DNA from: Actinomycetota bacterium
GTDB lineage: Bacteria > Actinomycetota > Acidimicrobiia > Acidimicrobiales > JACCXE01
Assembly: GCA_013697265.1 (NCBI GenBank)
Contig: JACCXE010000344.1
Span: forward strand, 1-5,423
Length of the DNA stretch: 5,423 bases
Reading direction: 5' to 3'
Shown here: in pieces, positions 4,445-5,423 of the stretch
Position numbering within the stretch: position 1 is the first letter of the stretch
Layout: each line of letters starts with the position of its first letter
The notes under the pieces: generated by a model
What the model saw: the letters and a program-made list of their open reading frames with translations, nothing else
Told to the model about the DNA's origin: nothing
Database searches by the model: none
Position numbers and translations under genes: made by a program

Positions 4445-4458
4445 GTAGGTTGACCTAC
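4445..4458. promoter_or_regulatory. Perfect palindrome GTAGGT-TG-ACCTAC abutting the M14 peptidase start
   Basis: GTAGGT (4445-4450) and ACCTAC (4453-4458) are perfect inverted 6-bp arms around TG, directly before the ATG at 4459. They contain the only AGG that could act as ribosome binding site. A repressor bound here could block the promoter, or an mRNA stem could mask the start. Function is inferred from symmetry and position only. Confidence 0.4.
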
Positions 4459-5423
4459 ATGGTCGACGTCCCCCGCGACAGATTTGTTCGTTATCGGGAG
4501 CTCACCGAGCTGCTCGACGCGCTTGCCGGCGCACGCCCGGACTTGGTGGAGTTGTCCGAAATCGGCCGATCACACCAGGACCGAGCCATCACCCTGGCCA
4601 CGGTCACGAACAGCACAACCGGGCCCCATCACGAGAAGCCGGCGATGTGGATCGACGCCAACATCCACGCCTCCGAGCACACCGGCGGCACTGCCGCGCT
4701 CAACCTCATTCACAAGCTGATCACCGAGCACGGCACCGACGACGCTGTCACCCGGGTGCTCGACACGCGCTGCTTCTACATCGTGCCCCGCATGAACCCC
4801 GACGGCGTCGAACTGGGCCTGGGTGAACGGCCGCGGTACGTGCGGTCGTCGGCGCGCGAGTGGCCGCGCACCGACCAGCAGGACGGGTTAATCCCCGAGG
4901 ACATGGACGGCGACGGCCGCATCCTCACGATGCGCGTACCCGACGCCAACGGCACATGGAAGGCCTACTTCGACGACCCACGGCTGCTCGTGCCCCGCGA
5001 CGCCGACGAGGACGGCCCCGGTCCGTACTTCCGGCTGCTGACCGAGGGCAGTATCCAGAACTTCGACGGCGTCACCATCAAGCACGCGCCGCCACTGGCC
5101 GGCCTCGACATGAACCGCAACTATCCCGTCGAGTGGCGACCCGAAGGCGAGCAGGCCGGCGCCGGGCCCTACCCGACGTCGGAACCCGAGATCCGCGCCG
5201 TGGTGCAGGCGATCGTCGACCGGCCCAACATCTGCGCGTTCATCCAGTACCACACGATGTCGGGCGTGCACCTGCGTCCTTACGGCACCAAGAACGACGA
5301 GGGGTTGCCCACGTTCGATCTACGAGTGTTCAAGGAAATCGGGAAGAAGGCGACCGAACTCACCGGGTATCCGGCGGTCAGCGTGTACCACGACTTCCGC
5401 TACGACCCGAAGGACAACATCAC
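4459..5423 (+). CDS. M14-family zinc carboxypeptidase-like protein (partial, C-terminus beyond window)
   Basis: The visible 321 residues belong to the carboxypeptidase A (M14) fold, which removes C-terminal residues or related groups using one zinc ion. Zinc ligands are H70 and E73 in NIHASEHTG and H265 in IQYHTMSG. NPDG at 113-116, R129 (position like CPA Arg127) and N219-R220 in GLDMNRNYP (like CPA Asn144-Arg145) are the substrate-carboxylate contacts. The catalytic glutamate (CPA Glu270) should fall just past the window. Relative to CPA there are about 70 extra residues between R129 and N219, holding DMDGDGRI (148-155), a DxDGDG loop of the calcium-binding type. There is no signal peptide, so it is probably cytoplasmic. 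The start ATG 4459 has a weak ribosome site; the next in-frame ATG (residue 63) would delete conserved sequence. It is divergent from whiB. The exact substrate is unknown. Confidence 0.9.
   Translation, partial: MVDVPRDRFVRYRELTELLDALAGARPDLVELSEIGRSHQDRAITLATVTNSTTGPHHEKPAMWIDANIHASEHTGGTAALNLIHKLITEHGTDDAVTRVLDTRCFYIVPRMNPDGVELGLGERPRYVRSSAREWPRTDQQDGLIPEDMDGDGRILTMRVPDANGTWKAYFDDPRLLVPRDADEDGPGPYFRLLTEGSIQNFDGVTIKHAPPLAGLDMNRNYPVEWRPEGEQAGAGPYPTSEPEIRAVVQAIVDRPNICAFIQYHTMSGVHLRPYGTKNDEGLPTFDLRVFKEIGKKATELTGYPAVSVYHDFRYDPKDNI

Noticed and set aside
4888..5271. Minus-strand open frame (127 codons) opposite the M14 gene
   Set aside because: The plus strand encodes conserved M14 motifs throughout; the antisense frame is a Val/Gly/Asp-rich shadow.
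1..5423. CRISPR array, tRNA/rRNA genes, insertion sequences or phage genes
   Set aside because: No regularly spaced repeats, cloverleaf-like segments, transposase motifs or terminal inverted repeats were seen; the only direct repeat is the two-copy 27-bp segment.

Overview
This window is high-GC DNA from an actinobacterium. The strongest evidence is two separate WhiB-family iron-sulfur regulators, a family essentially confined to Actinobacteria and their phages. A RegX3-type response regulator, a membrane-anchored HtrA protease and a short TatA fit the same picture. The gene mix is compatible with a non-model, possibly Acidimicrobiia-like lineage, but that finer placement is a guess.

Layout. 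Positions 1-2530 hold a minus-strand run that reads, in transcription order: htrA-type serine protease (2530-1325), a 95-residue conserved-looking protein of unknown function (1311-1024), an SRPBCC/START-like protein (963 or 993 to 496) and the receiver half of a RegX3-like OmpR-family regulator (387 to beyond position 1). The htrA, unknown and SRPBCC genes are tightly spaced and probably co-transcribed. The regulator gene has its own 108-bp upstream gap containing three GTTCAC hexamers and one GGTCAC, resembling the PHO boxes bound by PhoP/RegX3 regulators. Divergent from htrA is a WhiB-like gene (2614-2868), preceded by a strong Shine-Dalgarno and a good ECF-sigma-type promoter. It converges on tatA (3056-2880, minus). 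Divergent from tatA is a single-domain glutamate formimidoyltransferase (3141-3959). Its 3' end carries a 13-bp perfect hairpin and a 27-bp segment that recurs 89 bp further on. A second WhiB protein of the WhiB/WhiB2 (WhmD) class lies on the minus strand (4338-4063). It is divergent from an M14 zinc carboxypeptidase-like gene that runs off the right edge (4459-5423). The 120-bp divergent region between them holds a striking two-tier dyad and a second palindrome.

How the genes may work together (inference). HtrA (envelope protein quality control), TatA (folded-protein export), an ECF-type promoter and WhiB redox-sensing regulators suggest a cell-envelope or stress neighbourhood. The RegX3-like gene points to phosphate control. 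The formimidoyltransferase and the carboxypeptidase are metabolic genes with no visible pathway partners here. I see no tRNA, rRNA, CRISPR array, transposase or phage gene. All noncoding gaps are shorter than 130 bp and their contents are described below. The most unusual structures are regulatory: the PHO-like cluster, the ECF promoter overlapped by an inverted repeat, the 48-bp dyad before whiB, and the duplicated ftcD tail.
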